Assembly (NCBI GenBank): GCA_026936335.1
Contig: JAPMXV010000044.1
Span: forward strand, 1-64,000
DNA length: 64,000 bases
Source: Mantamonas sphyraenae
Taxonomy: Eukaryota; CRuMs; Mantamonadidae
Direction of reading: 5' to 3'
This document shows, piece by piece, positions 10,774 through 19,843 of the stretch (the stretch's first letter is position 1; the number at the start of each line of letters is the position of its first letter). A model generated the notes under the pieces. That model searched no databases and was not told the DNA's origin. It saw only the letters and a list, made by a program, of their open reading frames with translations. Position numbers and translations under genes: made by a program.

Positions 10774-11631
10774 TCACACCGTCGCACACACCATCCCTTC
10801 CTCCACTCCCTCGGTCCATCGACTCCGCCACCACCCATGCTCACTGCTTCCCTCTCCGTCCCCCAAATCCAATGTCATCAATCCGTTCTCTGCCACCCAC
10901 TCCCCAAACTGCCCTTCGCTCTCCTCAGCAGGCCCCACAGCCACAGCCACCACGTGTTCCACCAACACACCCCCCTCCCCGCCACTCGCCACACGCTCCA
11001 CTCCAAACCGCCACCCATCGTCACGGCACACCCCGTTTACGGAAAACGAGATCTGCTCCCACTCCTCCCCCTCCACCCGAAACTCAATCTCTGCCAGATC
11101 CTTTGCCAGTCCCACTCCGATCGCCTTGATGTAGCTTTCCTTCAATGCCCACAGCGCAAAGAATTTCTCCATCCGCCCCTCCATCCACTCCCACTCCCCC
11201 TCAGAAAAGCACCCGCGAAAGTCATCCGTCTCCATCTCCACCACACTCATCACATCCACCCCACAAACGTGTTCCCCACTCCCGCATGTTGCACACACCA
11301 CCATCTCCCCGTGGTGGCTCACATTGGCATCCAGCACACGCCCACTCTCCGCCCCAAATCCTACCGGCTTGTTCTCACGTGTCCTCCTCCACACCACCTC
11401 TTCTTCACCGCTCCACCTACGCCCCGCATCCTGCAACAACATCCTCCCTCCACACGCAAACTTGCTATCCTTTTCGTGCAAAAACCGCCCGATCCGCTCC
11501 CTCTCCACTTCCCCCACCGCCTTCATGCACCCGTTCCACTCCTCCTCCCCTGGCTCCCACCCTCCGCTGTTGAACATCACCACATCCACAAACACTCCTT
11601 CCTTTCCCAGCCACGACGACGTCCCATTCAT
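10774..11631 (-). CDS. 4'-phosphopantetheinyl transferase (Sfp/AASDHPPT type)
   Basis: A 285-aa single-exon protein. It has the magnesium/CoA-binding motif CGVDVMSV near residue 125 and the signature FFALWALKESYIKAIGVGL near residue 165 (the WxxKESxxKA.G box), in the order of the Sfp superfamily. These enzymes move the phosphopantetheine arm from CoA to a serine of acyl-carrier or aminoadipate-reductase domains. The length fits the eukaryotic broad-range AASDHPPT/Sfp type rather than the ~130-aa AcpS type. Its 5' end is about 17 bp from the end of the Fanzor element, so its promoter may lie partly inside inserted DNA. Confidence 0.88.
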   Translation of the reverse strand: MNGTSSWLGKEGVFVDVVMFNSGGWEPGEEEWNGCMKAVGEVERERIGRFLHEKDSKFACGGRMLLQDAGRRWSGEEEVVWRRTRENKPVGFGAESGRVLDANVSHHGEMVVCATCGSGEHVCGVDVMSVVEMETDDFRGCFSEGEWEWMEGRMEKFFALWALKESYIKAIGVGLAKDLAEIEFRVEGEEWEQISFSVNGVCRDDGWRFGVERVASGGEGGVLVEHVVAVAVGPAEESEGQFGEWVAENGLMTLDLGDGEGSSEHGWWRSRWTEGVEEGMVCATV

Positions 11632-11647
11632 TGTTCACTTCAATTTA

Positions 11648-11672
11648 CAGTCTGTTCGGTTCAAATTGAAAC
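11648..11672 (+). repeat. Left terminal inverted repeat of element 1
   Basis: CAGTCTGTTCGGTTCAAATT, preceded by TA. It is the inverted partner of 17440-17464 with about four fifths identity and lies on the 3' side of the Fz1 gene. Confidence 0.8.
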
Positions 11673-11750
11673 TTTTGTGTGAGCTGGCGCAACGCGGTTG
11701 GGCTCGGGAAAACAAAACCTACGTCCTGTGAGGAGTGGTATGCACTCAGT

Positions 11751-11782
11751 GTTGGTTGGTTGGTTGGTTGGTTGGTTGGTTG
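11751..11782. repeat. (GGTT)n microsatellite in the 3' region of Fz1
   Basis: About eight GGTT units between the Fz1 stop codon and the left TIR, inside the segment where TnpB/Fanzor elements usually encode their guide RNA. Confidence 0.9.
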
Positions 11783-11802
11783 ACGGTTCTGGTGCCCCGT
11801 CC

Positions 11803-14800
11803 TCAGCCGGCGCTCGAATTCGCCTCCAGGGTCTCTGCCTCGCCGTCCACGTTCTCTGGCAGACCAATCTTGCTTCGGAACGCCTTGCCGATCTGGCTCC
11901 GTTGCCAAACCTTTGTCATGCACCATATGGTGTGACCGCGAAGCGCAGCGTACACCTTGCTCGCGATTGCTTGTGCGCTGGCAAAGTCTCTGTGCCTGTG
12001 CATGTTGCATCGCTTGCAAAACTTGACTCGTGCAGTGCGTGCACTTCCGTGCTTGCTCTCGTGCACACTGCCACATGTGGGACATCTCAGCGTTGTGTTG
12101 CACTCGTTCACACGCACAACAATCATGTTGTGCTTGGCCAGCTCCTCCAGTTTCTTCACTCCACCACGGCCGCCCTTGTATCCGTCACCGATACACAGCA
12201 GTGTGATGCGTCGCAGTTGCCCCTTCCCCAGCTCCATCTTCTCGGTCGCCCGCACCTGAGCCAGCCACCGTTCTCGCATCTTTCGAATCCTTCGTTTCTG
12301 TTCGCGTCGATCATGCGTCTTACGGTCGCCACCCTGGCTGCTTCCCTCATGGGAATGAGCGGATGAACCTTGTTCAGACGGCGCCACGTTCTTGCCGCTG
12401 CACTGGCTCCTCACAACCCGTCCAATTCTGGCCGCGGTGTGCGCGTCCGCAAACAACCCGGCTCGTTTGCTGCGGAGGACCTGCATCTTCTCACGCACCG
12501 CCACAGAGAGCAGTGCATTGTCGCGCTTCACCCCCGTCCTGCGTTCCATGGCCCCCAGTGACGGTGGTGAAAAACGCCAAGCATCTGCAAAGTGAAGGAC
12601 ATTGTCCTTCTCAACGAGCTCCTTGCGTGGGATGTACAGAGCTGAAGGCGCATTCGAAATGCCCGGATCCACCCCAAGGAACTGCAAGCGCGCATTGGCC
12701 TTGGAGCTCAAGGGGAGGAGCCGAGAGAACGAGCTCACAACACCGTGCGGGCGCCGCGTGTGCTCCATGGACTCTGGGCACAACTTCAGGGCAATGATCT
12801 TGTCCGCCGATTGTGGAAGCCACTTGCGGAGCAGCTTATGCACAGCCTCGGTCTGTGTTCGAGCCGCTCCGTCGCCGGCCTCTTCCTCGTTCCCACGCTC
12901 CCGGCGCTGGTGTGCGGCCACGTACATGGCAACCTGGCACAGACGGATAGTCACAGCAGCAACACGTTCGATGAGGCGTCGTTGGTTGCCCTGATCCTTG
13001 TCGTGCGCGTCTTTGTCGCGCCCTCTCGTCTGAGTTCCGTCCAGGGGACCCTTGCCAACAATCGAATAGTTGTATCTGGGTGTGCTATGAGACAGAAACG
13101 GTGACGATTGTGCACGCTCGGCACGTGGTGCATCCTCTAGGAACCGCACGTCACCCTGCAGGAAGCGCAGCAGCAGGGCGTCAGTGACCCGGTCCGTGTC
13201 TGACGTAGCAGTGGGATGGAGGAGCAGGTTCAGACACGCACGCAGAGTGGGGAATAGCGAGAGACGTTCATGAGGAAGGATGAGATGTTCAAGGAGGTAC
13301 AGACGTCGCTGGCCTGGCCCACCGGGGATTTGCCAGTGACGCACGTTCAAGGCGTGGACCGCAGAGAAGAGGCGAACGGAGAGATGACCGTCATTGACGA
13401 AGGGTGTTTTCGAAATCCTTGGTGCATGCAGGGGGTCCAGCACTGCAAATACGTCAAAGGCGGCAAGGAGTAGCGGGTCTGTGTAGCTGCCCAATTCCTC
13501 CCCAGGGATGTTGCGGTCATCCTTGTGCGTGACAATACGCGCTGAGCCGTTGGCGCATCTGGATGCACACACTTGCATTGCCTTGATGGCGTCCTGTGAG
13601 AACAATGCGCCGCCGGCGCCGCCGGCGCCGCTGCTGCTGTTCTCGTTCTCATCCCCCATGTTGGCCAGGTGCCACGCAATGGACGCCCTCAGGGCATGCA
13701 CATGTGCGGTATTTTCAGCCAGCTTTGCCCCCTTCAGCCACATGCCCACGTCACAATCGCATGGGTCTCCCGCCACGCACTGCAGACACAGGGGTGGGAA
13801 GTACTCGCCTTCTTCTGAACACGCGCCTGGACTCGAGGTGAGCGCGCCGCAAAGCACTGACCACGCCAGCATTGTGTCCACCCCGTCTTCCCTGCACACA
13901 GCCAGCAAACCGTCACACAGTGCGGAAAGTGCCCAGCGTCCAAATAGCAATTCCCGCTCAAGTGCGAGTTGATGATGAAAAGAGTGCTTGTCCGGGTACA
14001 GCTTCCGTGCGGATTGGCATGCACTGGCAAGCTTGTAAGCACACTCGTGCGAGGGGACGCTGGAGTCGTTGGAGGCGCTCTTGCCCATCAGTTTCTTGTA
14101 CTTGTCCACGGACACCCCTGCCACCTCGCGCAGCACAGCCGCGACCGCGTGCTCGCATGCCTTGCGTGTTGGTGTGTCTGGAACGTCAGTCTCCTCATCC
14201 TCATCCCCACCTTGGTGCAGGCGTTTAACGACGGTCACCACGTCACGGCGCGCGACGTCACCGTTGCTGGCCACAACCAGATCGACCAAGTTGTCAACGG
14301 CCTGGTTGATCAGCATGATTTTCCAGTTGGTCACCACGAGGGCAGCTCCGCGCCTACACAGGGTTTGAAAGGTGCCACTCGGAAGGATGCGCAGGTCGAT
14401 GCCTTCCCTCTTTTTTTCGGCTCCCTGCTCATCCAGATACTCGGCCACGACTCCACCGCTCTGTTGTCTGCTCAACACGAGGTCAGATGTCACAGAGATG
14501 TACTTGGGGAACTTGTGGAGCTTTGGGGTTGCCTGGCATGAGAGATCCATCCCAGGCGCCGCCTTGAGGTAGAATCGGCCTCGTTTGAGCTGGAGACAAG
14601 CCGACAGCACGTTCTTGAGTTCCTTGGTTGGATGAAACGTACCACACTCGAGCAAGTCACTCTGAATGGCAGTGATCAGCCCAAAGGCGTGCATCATCAG
14701 ATTCAACTCTTCCACGGCGCGTGCATCGATGAGCGCAGCATTGCGCAGTTTCTCCAGGCTGCCCAGCTCAACCACACACGATGAGGACGCCAAACGCTCA

Positions 14801-17262
14801 GTCTGGTCCGTGTCCAACTTCGGTGTTGTCATCCCGACAAATACTTCCCACTCGTCGTCCCAAGGATCCGGCAAGATCGTGTTGATCGCCGAGTCCAGTC
14901 GGGAGGCCCCGTTGCCATCATCATCGTCGTCTTGCTGTTTGAACACATAGTCAATGGCGTTGCTGACCCTCGTGTTCCACACGTCCGCCTCGTCAGAACT
15001 TGGGCCCACGGCACCGATGATGGCAGCCAGCTGTTGGTTGTCGCCCACAAAGACGTCCATGGAGGCATCAACACCCGCCTTCTTCATCGCCTCAGTCAAC
15101 TCCGTATTGAGCTGTTTGCGGACGGTGCTGGGGAGCACGCCCCGCATCTTGCTCAGCCGCTCGCGCATTCCTCTGTCGCCGTGCTTATTGCACAGGGTCA
15201 CCCACTTCTTGACTGACAGCATGTTGTTGTACATGGACGCAGGGTTGGTGTACTCGATTTTGTCTGTGTTCCGCGCCGCAGCGACGAGGCCTTCCACACC
15301 ATTGGCCGTACAGTCCACCGTCACCGGGTGTGCGTGACGTTTCGCGATGTTCTGCAATGGCTCATGTGTTGCATCGTGTCGCTTGGTGGCCTCCCAGCGG
15401 CTCCGGACCTGGTCCTTCAGATTCGCAATCGAGCCACGCAGGGTCTGCACCCCGCACAGCGTGCGTGCGTGCTCCACCACGTCTCCTGGTGGGAGCAGAC
15501 GTGGCATTCGCATTGTTTCTTGCTCGGTTACGGCATAGTCGTTGACGTACGCATGAAACAGGGAGCCAATGTGTCTGCTGCCGGGCAGGTCAACCTGGCC
15601 CAGAACTTGAGGAAGAGGCAATCCGTCCGTGTTGAGCTCAGCTTCCTTTCCACCCGTACCGAACAATGCATCCCATGTGTTCAATGACGTCAGTGCCTTG
15701 ATCGTGTGGTCGTTGAAGCCGAGCTGGACCAGGTGTAGTTTGACGGCAGCAATATACTTCTGAGCATGCTCCTGGACAAGCTCCATGTGCTTGGAAGCAG
15801 GCTGTGTGCCACATTTCCCATGTAGCAGATGTCCCACAGATTTGTCGTCCACCAGGATTGGTGCGTAGATGAACGACAACAGGCTCCCACCGCTCGCCAG
15901 CAGCACATCCAGGCTCTCGGCGTCCAGCCGCACCATGTTGCGGCGTGGGGCTCGCACAGCTGCCTCAACGTCACTCGAGAGGAGCAATGCCGCGACGAGT
16001 GACATCAAACGGCCGAGGTGTGGCTCGACGATTGCGAAGCCCAAACGAGGATGCAGCAGAAGCACAGGGTGCTCAGTCACCATATAACCCCAATCACTGT
16101 CATGAAGAGTAGTCACCAAGCTGATGTCCTGTTGGTTGTTGTACATCCGCACCACCTCGTTCTTGACGTCGTCGGCCAGGCAGGCGCCAGCGTTGTCCTG
16201 CTCAACCATCTCGTTGCCAAGCTCGTACGCATCATGCAGGGAACAAAGGTGTTGTACAGCGTGATAGATGGCCACCTGGGCCTTCCCTGTCAAGCACAGG
16301 GTATGGCCGTGTCCCACTCGCTGCAAGTCAACATCTTCCGGTGTCAACTTGCGCACGGTCTTGCACATGGTCGCCACATGCGCAAGCGTATCCTCCAGGC
16401 GCCTCAGATGTGTGCCAAAGCTGACCGAGTTGCTTTGTTCATCCAGAAACTCTGGTTTGAGGTCGACAATGAGCACATACGTGACACTCGCAGCATGCCT
16501 GAGGTCCACACGCAGTTCCGTGGCCGCCTTTTCAGCCTCGACGCACTGTGTTACCAGCTCACGCACCTTCTCCTCGGGTACGTCCGCTACGCGGGCGGCT
16601 GCTTCGAGTTCCGTGTGCACAATCGAGCTGATGTCCACCAGGACTTTCACGTCACCATGAAGCTGAGTCATGCCTTGGTTGAATTTGATGCCAAAGGTAG
16701 CCATGATCTCTCTCTGCCGCTTGGCCTTGCCACTGCCTCCTCGACGTCCAGGGGCCAGTTCGAACGTCACCTCGCCGGGAGACGGTTTCCGTTTTTTGCC
16801 CTCTCCCGCTTTCTTGGGACTTCTTGCGACCGGGCTGTACCCCTCATCCTCGCTGTGCTCCTCATCCTCGCTGTACTCCTCATCCTCGCTGTACTCCTCG
16901 TAGTCGCTATAACCCGATTCCGTGTCCATAGCAGCCTCAGCAGCCTCAGCAGCCTCAGCAGCTGCCGCTTCAAACATGCTGACGCTTCCCACATTTCTGT
17001 CCTTCGCGCTTTGCCGCCGCACAGAGTCCACCACAGTCTCCCGGGCGCTTACACCAAGCACACACACATCACAGAATCGTTCTTGCAGTCCCACGTCATT
17101 GTCACAATGAACAGAAGCACAGACGTGGCAGCGGGAACGCTTCACTCCTGACCGCTCTGAACTCGAAAGACCGTCCTCATCGTAGTTGTCAACGGCGATG
17201 TTGCTGTGGCTACGTTTCCGTTTGTCACTATGCTTTGAATGCTTTGCGTGGTGTTCGCTCAT
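11803..17262 (-). CDS. Fanzor Fz1: FEN-like N-terminal module plus TnpB/Fanzor RuvC nuclease
   Basis: A 1,819-aa uninterrupted ORF. Residues 45-67 form a CxxC...CxxC zinc-finger-like motif, and 116-140 are acidic SEDEE repeats. Residues ~205-440 look like a diverged FEN/5'-nuclease PIN module: D210 in KVLVDISS, D267 in LIVDLKP, D364/D365 in LADDV, D388/D390 in HDSDWGYM, then LLLSSD. A long helical middle part is unrecognised. The C-terminus is a TnpB-type RuvC: D1532 in FLGVDPGISN, LLCIGDGYKGG (D1693), E1720 in VNECNTT, CPTC at 1727-1730 and CKRC zinc ligands, and D1759 in RHRDFASAQAIA. The glutamate before the zinc finger matches the relocated catalytic Glu reported for Fanzors. RNA-guided DNA cleavage is inferred from the family; the FEN module is inferred from motif order. 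Confidence 0.85.
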   Translation of the reverse strand: MSEHHAKHSKHSDKRKRSHSNIAVDNYDEDGLSSSERSGVKRSRCHVCASVHCDNDVGLQERFCDVCVLGVSARETVVDSVRRQSAKDRNVGSVSMFEAAAAEAAEAAEAAMDTESGYSDYEEYSEDEEYSEDEEHSEDEGYSPVARSPKKAGEGKKRKPSPGEVTFELAPGRRGGSGKAKRQREIMATFGIKFNQGMTQLHGDVKVLVDISSIVHTELEAAARVADVPEEKVRELVTQCVEAEKAATELRVDLRHAASVTYVLIVDLKPEFLDEQSNSVSFGTHLRRLEDTLAHVATMCKTVRKLTPEDVDLQRVGHGHTLCLTGKAQVAIYHAVQHLCSLHDAYELGNEMVEQDNAGACLADDVKNEVVRMYNNQQDISLVTTLHDSDWGYMVTEHPVLLLHPRLGFAIVEPHLGRLMSLVAALLLSSDVEAAVRAPRRNMVRLDAESLDVLLASGGSLLSFIYAPILVDDKSVGHLLHGKCGTQPASKHMELVQEHAQKYIAAVKLHLVQLGFNDHTIKALTSLNTWDALFGTGGKEAELNTDGLPLPQVLGQVDLPGSRHIGSLFHAYVNDYAVTEQETMRMPRLLPPGDVVEHARTLCGVQTLRGSIANLKDQVRSRWEATKRHDATHEPLQNIAKRHAHPVTVDCTANGVEGLVAAARNTDKIEYTNPASMYNNMLSVKKWVTLCNKHGDRGMRERLSKMRGVLPSTVRKQLNTELTEAMKKAGVDASMDVFVGDNQQLAAIIGAVGPSSDEADVWNTRVSNAIDYVFKQQDDDDDGNGASRLDSAINTILPDPWDDEWEVFVGMTTPKLDTDQTERLASSSCVVELGSLEKLRNAALIDARAVEELNLMMHAFGLITAIQSDLLECGTFHPTKELKNVLSACLQLKRGRFYLKAAPGMDLSCQATPKLHKFPKYISVTSDLVLSRQQSGGVVAEYLDEQGAEKKREGIDLRILPSGTFQTLCRRGAALVVTNWKIMLINQAVDNLVDLVVASNGDVARRDVVTVVKRLHQGGDEDEETDVPDTPTRKACEHAVAAVLREVAGVSVDKYKKLMGKSASNDSSVPSHECAYKLASACQSARKLYPDKHSFHHQLALERELLFGRWALSALCDGLLAVCREDGVDTMLAWSVLCGALTSSPGACSEEGEYFPPLCLQCVAGDPCDCDVGMWLKGAKLAENTAHVHALRASIAWHLANMGDENENSSSGAGGAGGALFSQDAIKAMQVCASRCANGSARIVTHKDDRNIPGEELGSYTDPLLLAAFDVFAVLDPLHAPRISKTPFVNDGHLSVRLFSAVHALNVRHWQIPGGPGQRRLYLLEHLILPHERLSLFPTLRACLNLLLHPTATSDTDRVTDALLLRFLQGDVRFLEDAPRAERAQSSPFLSHSTPRYNYSIVGKGPLDGTQTRGRDKDAHDKDQGNQRRLIERVAAVTIRLCQVAMYVAAHQRRERGNEEEAGDGAARTQTEAVHKLLRKWLPQSADKIIALKLCPESMEHTRRPHGVVSSFSRLLPLSSKANARLQFLGVDPGISNAPSALYIPRKELVEKDNVLHFADAWRFSPPSLGAMERRTGVKRDNALLSVAVREKMQVLRSKRAGLFADAHTAARIGRVVRSQCSGKNVAPSEQGSSAHSHEGSSQGGDRKTHDRREQKRRIRKMRERWLAQVRATEKMELGKGQLRRITLLCIGDGYKGGRGGVKKLEELAKHNMIVVRVNECNTTLRCPTCGSVHESKHGSARTARVKFCKRCNMHRHRDFASAQAIASKVYAALRGHTIWCMTKVWQRSQIGKAFRSKIGLPENVDGEAETLEANSSAG

Positions 17263-17428
17263 TGTGCGCTTTTACTTGCCCAAGGTGGCGCAGCTTGTTT
17301 GGCCTTCGTCTACAGGCCATATGGGCCAAATACGAAACGAGCACAGCCCCATGACACACAAAAGCAGGTTCCATGCCAAAGTTGGAATGAGCAAACCTCA
17401 GAAAGGGGATTTGCATTGGCAACTGGGT

Positions 17429-17464
17429 TTGCGGCGCGAAGCTCAGCTTGACCCGAACGGACTG
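17429..17464 (-). repeat. Right terminal inverted repeat of element 1
   Basis: Read inward on the minus strand it begins CAGTCCGTTCGGGTCAAGCT. It is followed outside by TA and matches the left TIR of the Fz3 element at 41355-41390 with 31/36 identity. Confidence 0.85.
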
Positions 17465-17508
17465 TATTGTGGCGTTCAGCGCGCTGTGGTCAGCAACGCA
17501 AAACAAAA

Positions 17509-18528
17509 ATGACCGTCAAAACGAATGCAACGGGTGGGTCATACATCCACGGCAAAGCCTTTTCGGCGGACAAACGAGAATGCATTCTCTTTCACTACCA
17601 ATCCAGCTTGCGTCCTTCGTGCAGAGGCACAGCGGAGGCTCTCGGTGTGTCTCCTTCCGTCGTGTCCAAGATTGTACGTCAACACCGAGCCATGGGCCAT
17701 GTACGCCCTCTTGTGGCCCAACCACCGTCCAGGCGTCTCCTGGATGCCAATGACGACCAATTCATTGCTGAACAGGTGGCCGGTGATCCGCGACTGTACC
17801 TGGACGAGTTGCAAGTAGCCGTTGCTCTTCATCGCAACAAGGTGGTATCTCTGTCCACAATTCGCCGTTCTTGTGCGCGCATGGGACTGACTCGCAAGAA
17901 GGTGAGTGCTATCGCCAAGCAACGGTTCAGGGAATCCACCGTGGCGCGCACACGCGAGTTTACTCGAGCAATGAGGATTCGCGGTGTGTTCCGAGCGCCG
18001 AACGTGGTCTTCTTGGACGAAACTGCAGTGAACAACAGAGTGTGCTACAGGAGATATGGTCGTGCGAAACGTGGGCAACCAGCGGTCGTTGTGGAGAACC
18101 ATCCCAAGCAAAAGCGCATCAGCGTGCTGGCGGCCATCAGCACCGGTGGGCGCTCGCCACTGGTAGCGTACACAATGCGAGAGGGGTCATACAACCGGCA
18201 GCTGTTTATGGAGTTCCTGGAGCAAGACCTCTTGCCCCGCATGCGAGATTGCCGCCAAACAGTTCTGGTTATGGACAACTGCTCCATCCACAAAGGCGAT
18301 GCTGTACGCCAGCTGTGCACCTGGTATGGGGTGGATGTCGAGTTTCTCCCGCCTTACACACCTACGCTCAACCCCATCGAGCTCATGTTTAGCAAGTTCA
18401 AGGCGGTCCTCCGCAGGGAATTTCATCGAGTGGACATTTGCACATTCGCGGCGATTTGTACTGCATTGGGGCATGTTACGGCTGCTGATGTGAGGAACTG
18501 GGTCCATCACTGCGGGTACCGCATGTAG
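17509..18528 (+). CDS. IS630/Tc1-mariner-type DDE transposase
   Basis: A 339-aa ORF starting at MTVKTNATGG. Residues ~20-120 hold helix-turn-helix motifs (GTAEALGVSPSVVSKIVRQH and a second HTH with VSLSTIRRSCARMGL). The catalytic core shows D1 in VVFLDETAVNN, D2 in VLVMDNCSIHKG and E in PTLNPIELMFSKFKAVL, with 34 residues between D2 and E (DD34E). No frameshift or stop is seen, so it may be active. It is head-to-head with Fz1 and begins 45 bp outside the Fz1 element's right TIR. The TA target duplication of that element is what this enzyme class produces, so it is a good candidate mobiliser. I found no clear TIRs of its own. Confidence 0.92.
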   Translation: MTVKTNATGGSYIHGKAFSADKRECILFHYQSSLRPSCRGTAEALGVSPSVVSKIVRQHRAMGHVRPLVAQPPSRRLLDANDDQFIAEQVAGDPRLYLDELQVAVALHRNKVVSLSTIRRSCARMGLTRKKVSAIAKQRFRESTVARTREFTRAMRIRGVFRAPNVVFLDETAVNNRVCYRRYGRAKRGQPAVVVENHPKQKRISVLAAISTGGRSPLVAYTMREGSYNRQLFMEFLEQDLLPRMRDCRQTVLVMDNCSIHKGDAVRQLCTWYGVDVEFLPPYTPTLNPIELMFSKFKAVLRREFHRVDICTFAAICTALGHVTAADVRNWVHHCGYRM

Positions 18529-19843
18529 GATCGTGGAGCGTAGCCATTCAGGGCGCACGCTGGTGCTGAAAAACCCGTACTCCCAATGCCATCTTTGTGT
18601 CGGGGGGGCTCAAAGAGAAGCAGGGAGGGCTAAGTGGGGCACCTACAAGGCGTGGATAGTGCCCACCTCCCCTGGCAGCAGTCACCCGAGTCAGGAGCGA
18701 CGGCCTTGCAACCGGGCTTTGCGAACATACCATGCGCCCCGTGCATAAACAATCCATGGAACGCCTGCATACAGTCATCATGCCACATGGTCCTCTGGTT
18801 TTGGCTCCAACACCCGTGGGAGGAGCAGCATGCAGGTTGACGCCGTTGAGATGCACCCCTTGACACCCAGTACAATTATTGTGCACATGCGTCTCCCCTC
18901 AGCAGACCCATGTCCCAATATGTATCTACAAACACCATGAGACAGCCTGTGAAGCCCGATACCGTGGATTCACAACCTGATTTTCACGTAGCCTGACAAG
19001 GCGGTTCTTTGTGTCGTCGAGGACGGCCAAGGCCCCACGGCAAGGGGCGCTTCCTGCTGTAGTGTCTTGGTGTAGTCGCACAGCCTTTCCACTTGACTCT
19101 GTTTGGTTCCTGTGGACGTGTGCCACTTGCTGGTCACGCGACGGCAACGAAGCATCACCCTTTGCCCGTGCGGTGCCCAGCGCTGCGTCTGCCGGTTTGG
19201 TGGGCAATCGGGCGTCGTACACGGAGCATATTGAAAACGGGGACAGCACATCACACCCACATTTGCATGTAGAGGCGACGACGCAGCGCGACGACGCGGC
19301 AACTTCTAGCCACTCATCAATTTTTCTTGGCGTTGTGGCCATGCCTCCTACCTTTCAACCCCTCCTCGGTGATCTATCTCCTGCTGGATTGAGTTTGCCA
19401 GGTACAAAACAGCCGAGACTCTATTGTGACGTGCAACGCCTGCGAAAGCAGCACCTATCCTTCCTCGCCCTCCTGGTCGTCCAGGTCCAGGCTCTGTTCC
19501 CTCTGTTCCTCAACATCGTTACATGGGCCACTGTGCTCCTCAGTGAGTGTGAACTGCAGGATTTCAACCCTCTGTGCCGGCAAACGGCCAACGTGCGTTT
19601 CGATGTTCTCGTCGGCAACGGCGTGCGCGGGGCCCTTCCAGAGCAGCAAGTGACGTGGGTAGGGCTGTGGAGGATGGGGCTTGTGAACTGTGTGCAAGTG
19701 CTCGGGGGCGTCGGAGAGGGCAACAAGCTTTCTGCGGCATTTGACAGCGAGGCGCGAGGCTTGGCGTTTGACAACTGACCTGCTCTGAAAAAGCGGCGGC
19801 TGGCCCCGTGCGCGGGTGGAGTCAATAGTTTCAAGAGTGTAGA
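18529..19843. other. Region between transposase and Fz2 without a firm gene
   Basis: No confident gene. A minus-strand frame from about 19838 to a stop at 19455 reads as a plausible protein end, with VALSDAPEHLHTVHKPHP, then VADENIETHVGRLPAQRVEI and an acidic tail ending DLDDQEGEEG. It overlaps the start of Fz2 on the other strand and has no recognisable upstream exons. It could be the remnant of a gene truncated by insertion. I searched for copies of the Fz1/Fz3 TIR here and found none that was convincing. Confidence 0.35.

Larger units (their letters stand above)
11648..17464 (-). mobile_element. Fanzor element 1, TIR-bounded and flanked by TA
   Basis: A 5,817-bp element. Its left end reads CAGTCTGTTCGGTTCAA and its right end, read inward on the minus strand, reads CAGTCCGTTCGGGTCAAG. 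Both ends are flanked by TA (11646-11647 and 17465-17466), the target duplication typical of IS630/Tc1/mariner elements. The only gene inside is the Fz1 Fanzor on the minus strand. The right (5'-side) TIR matches the 5'-side TIR of the Fz3 element at 41355 in 31 of 36 positions. No transposase lies between the TIRs; the nearest starts 45 bp beyond the right end. Confidence 0.82.

Noticed and set aside
17465-17508. A TTG start that would place the transposase start at the Fz1 TIR
   Set aside because: The ATG at 17509 lies just before the first structured HTH region, and the extra 14 residues have no family support.
18660-18700. CAGTCACCCGAGTCAGGAGC as a possible left TIR for an Fz2 element
   Set aside because: The match to CAGTCCGTTCGGGTCAAG needs gaps, there is no flanking TA, and no inverted partner was found after 26261.
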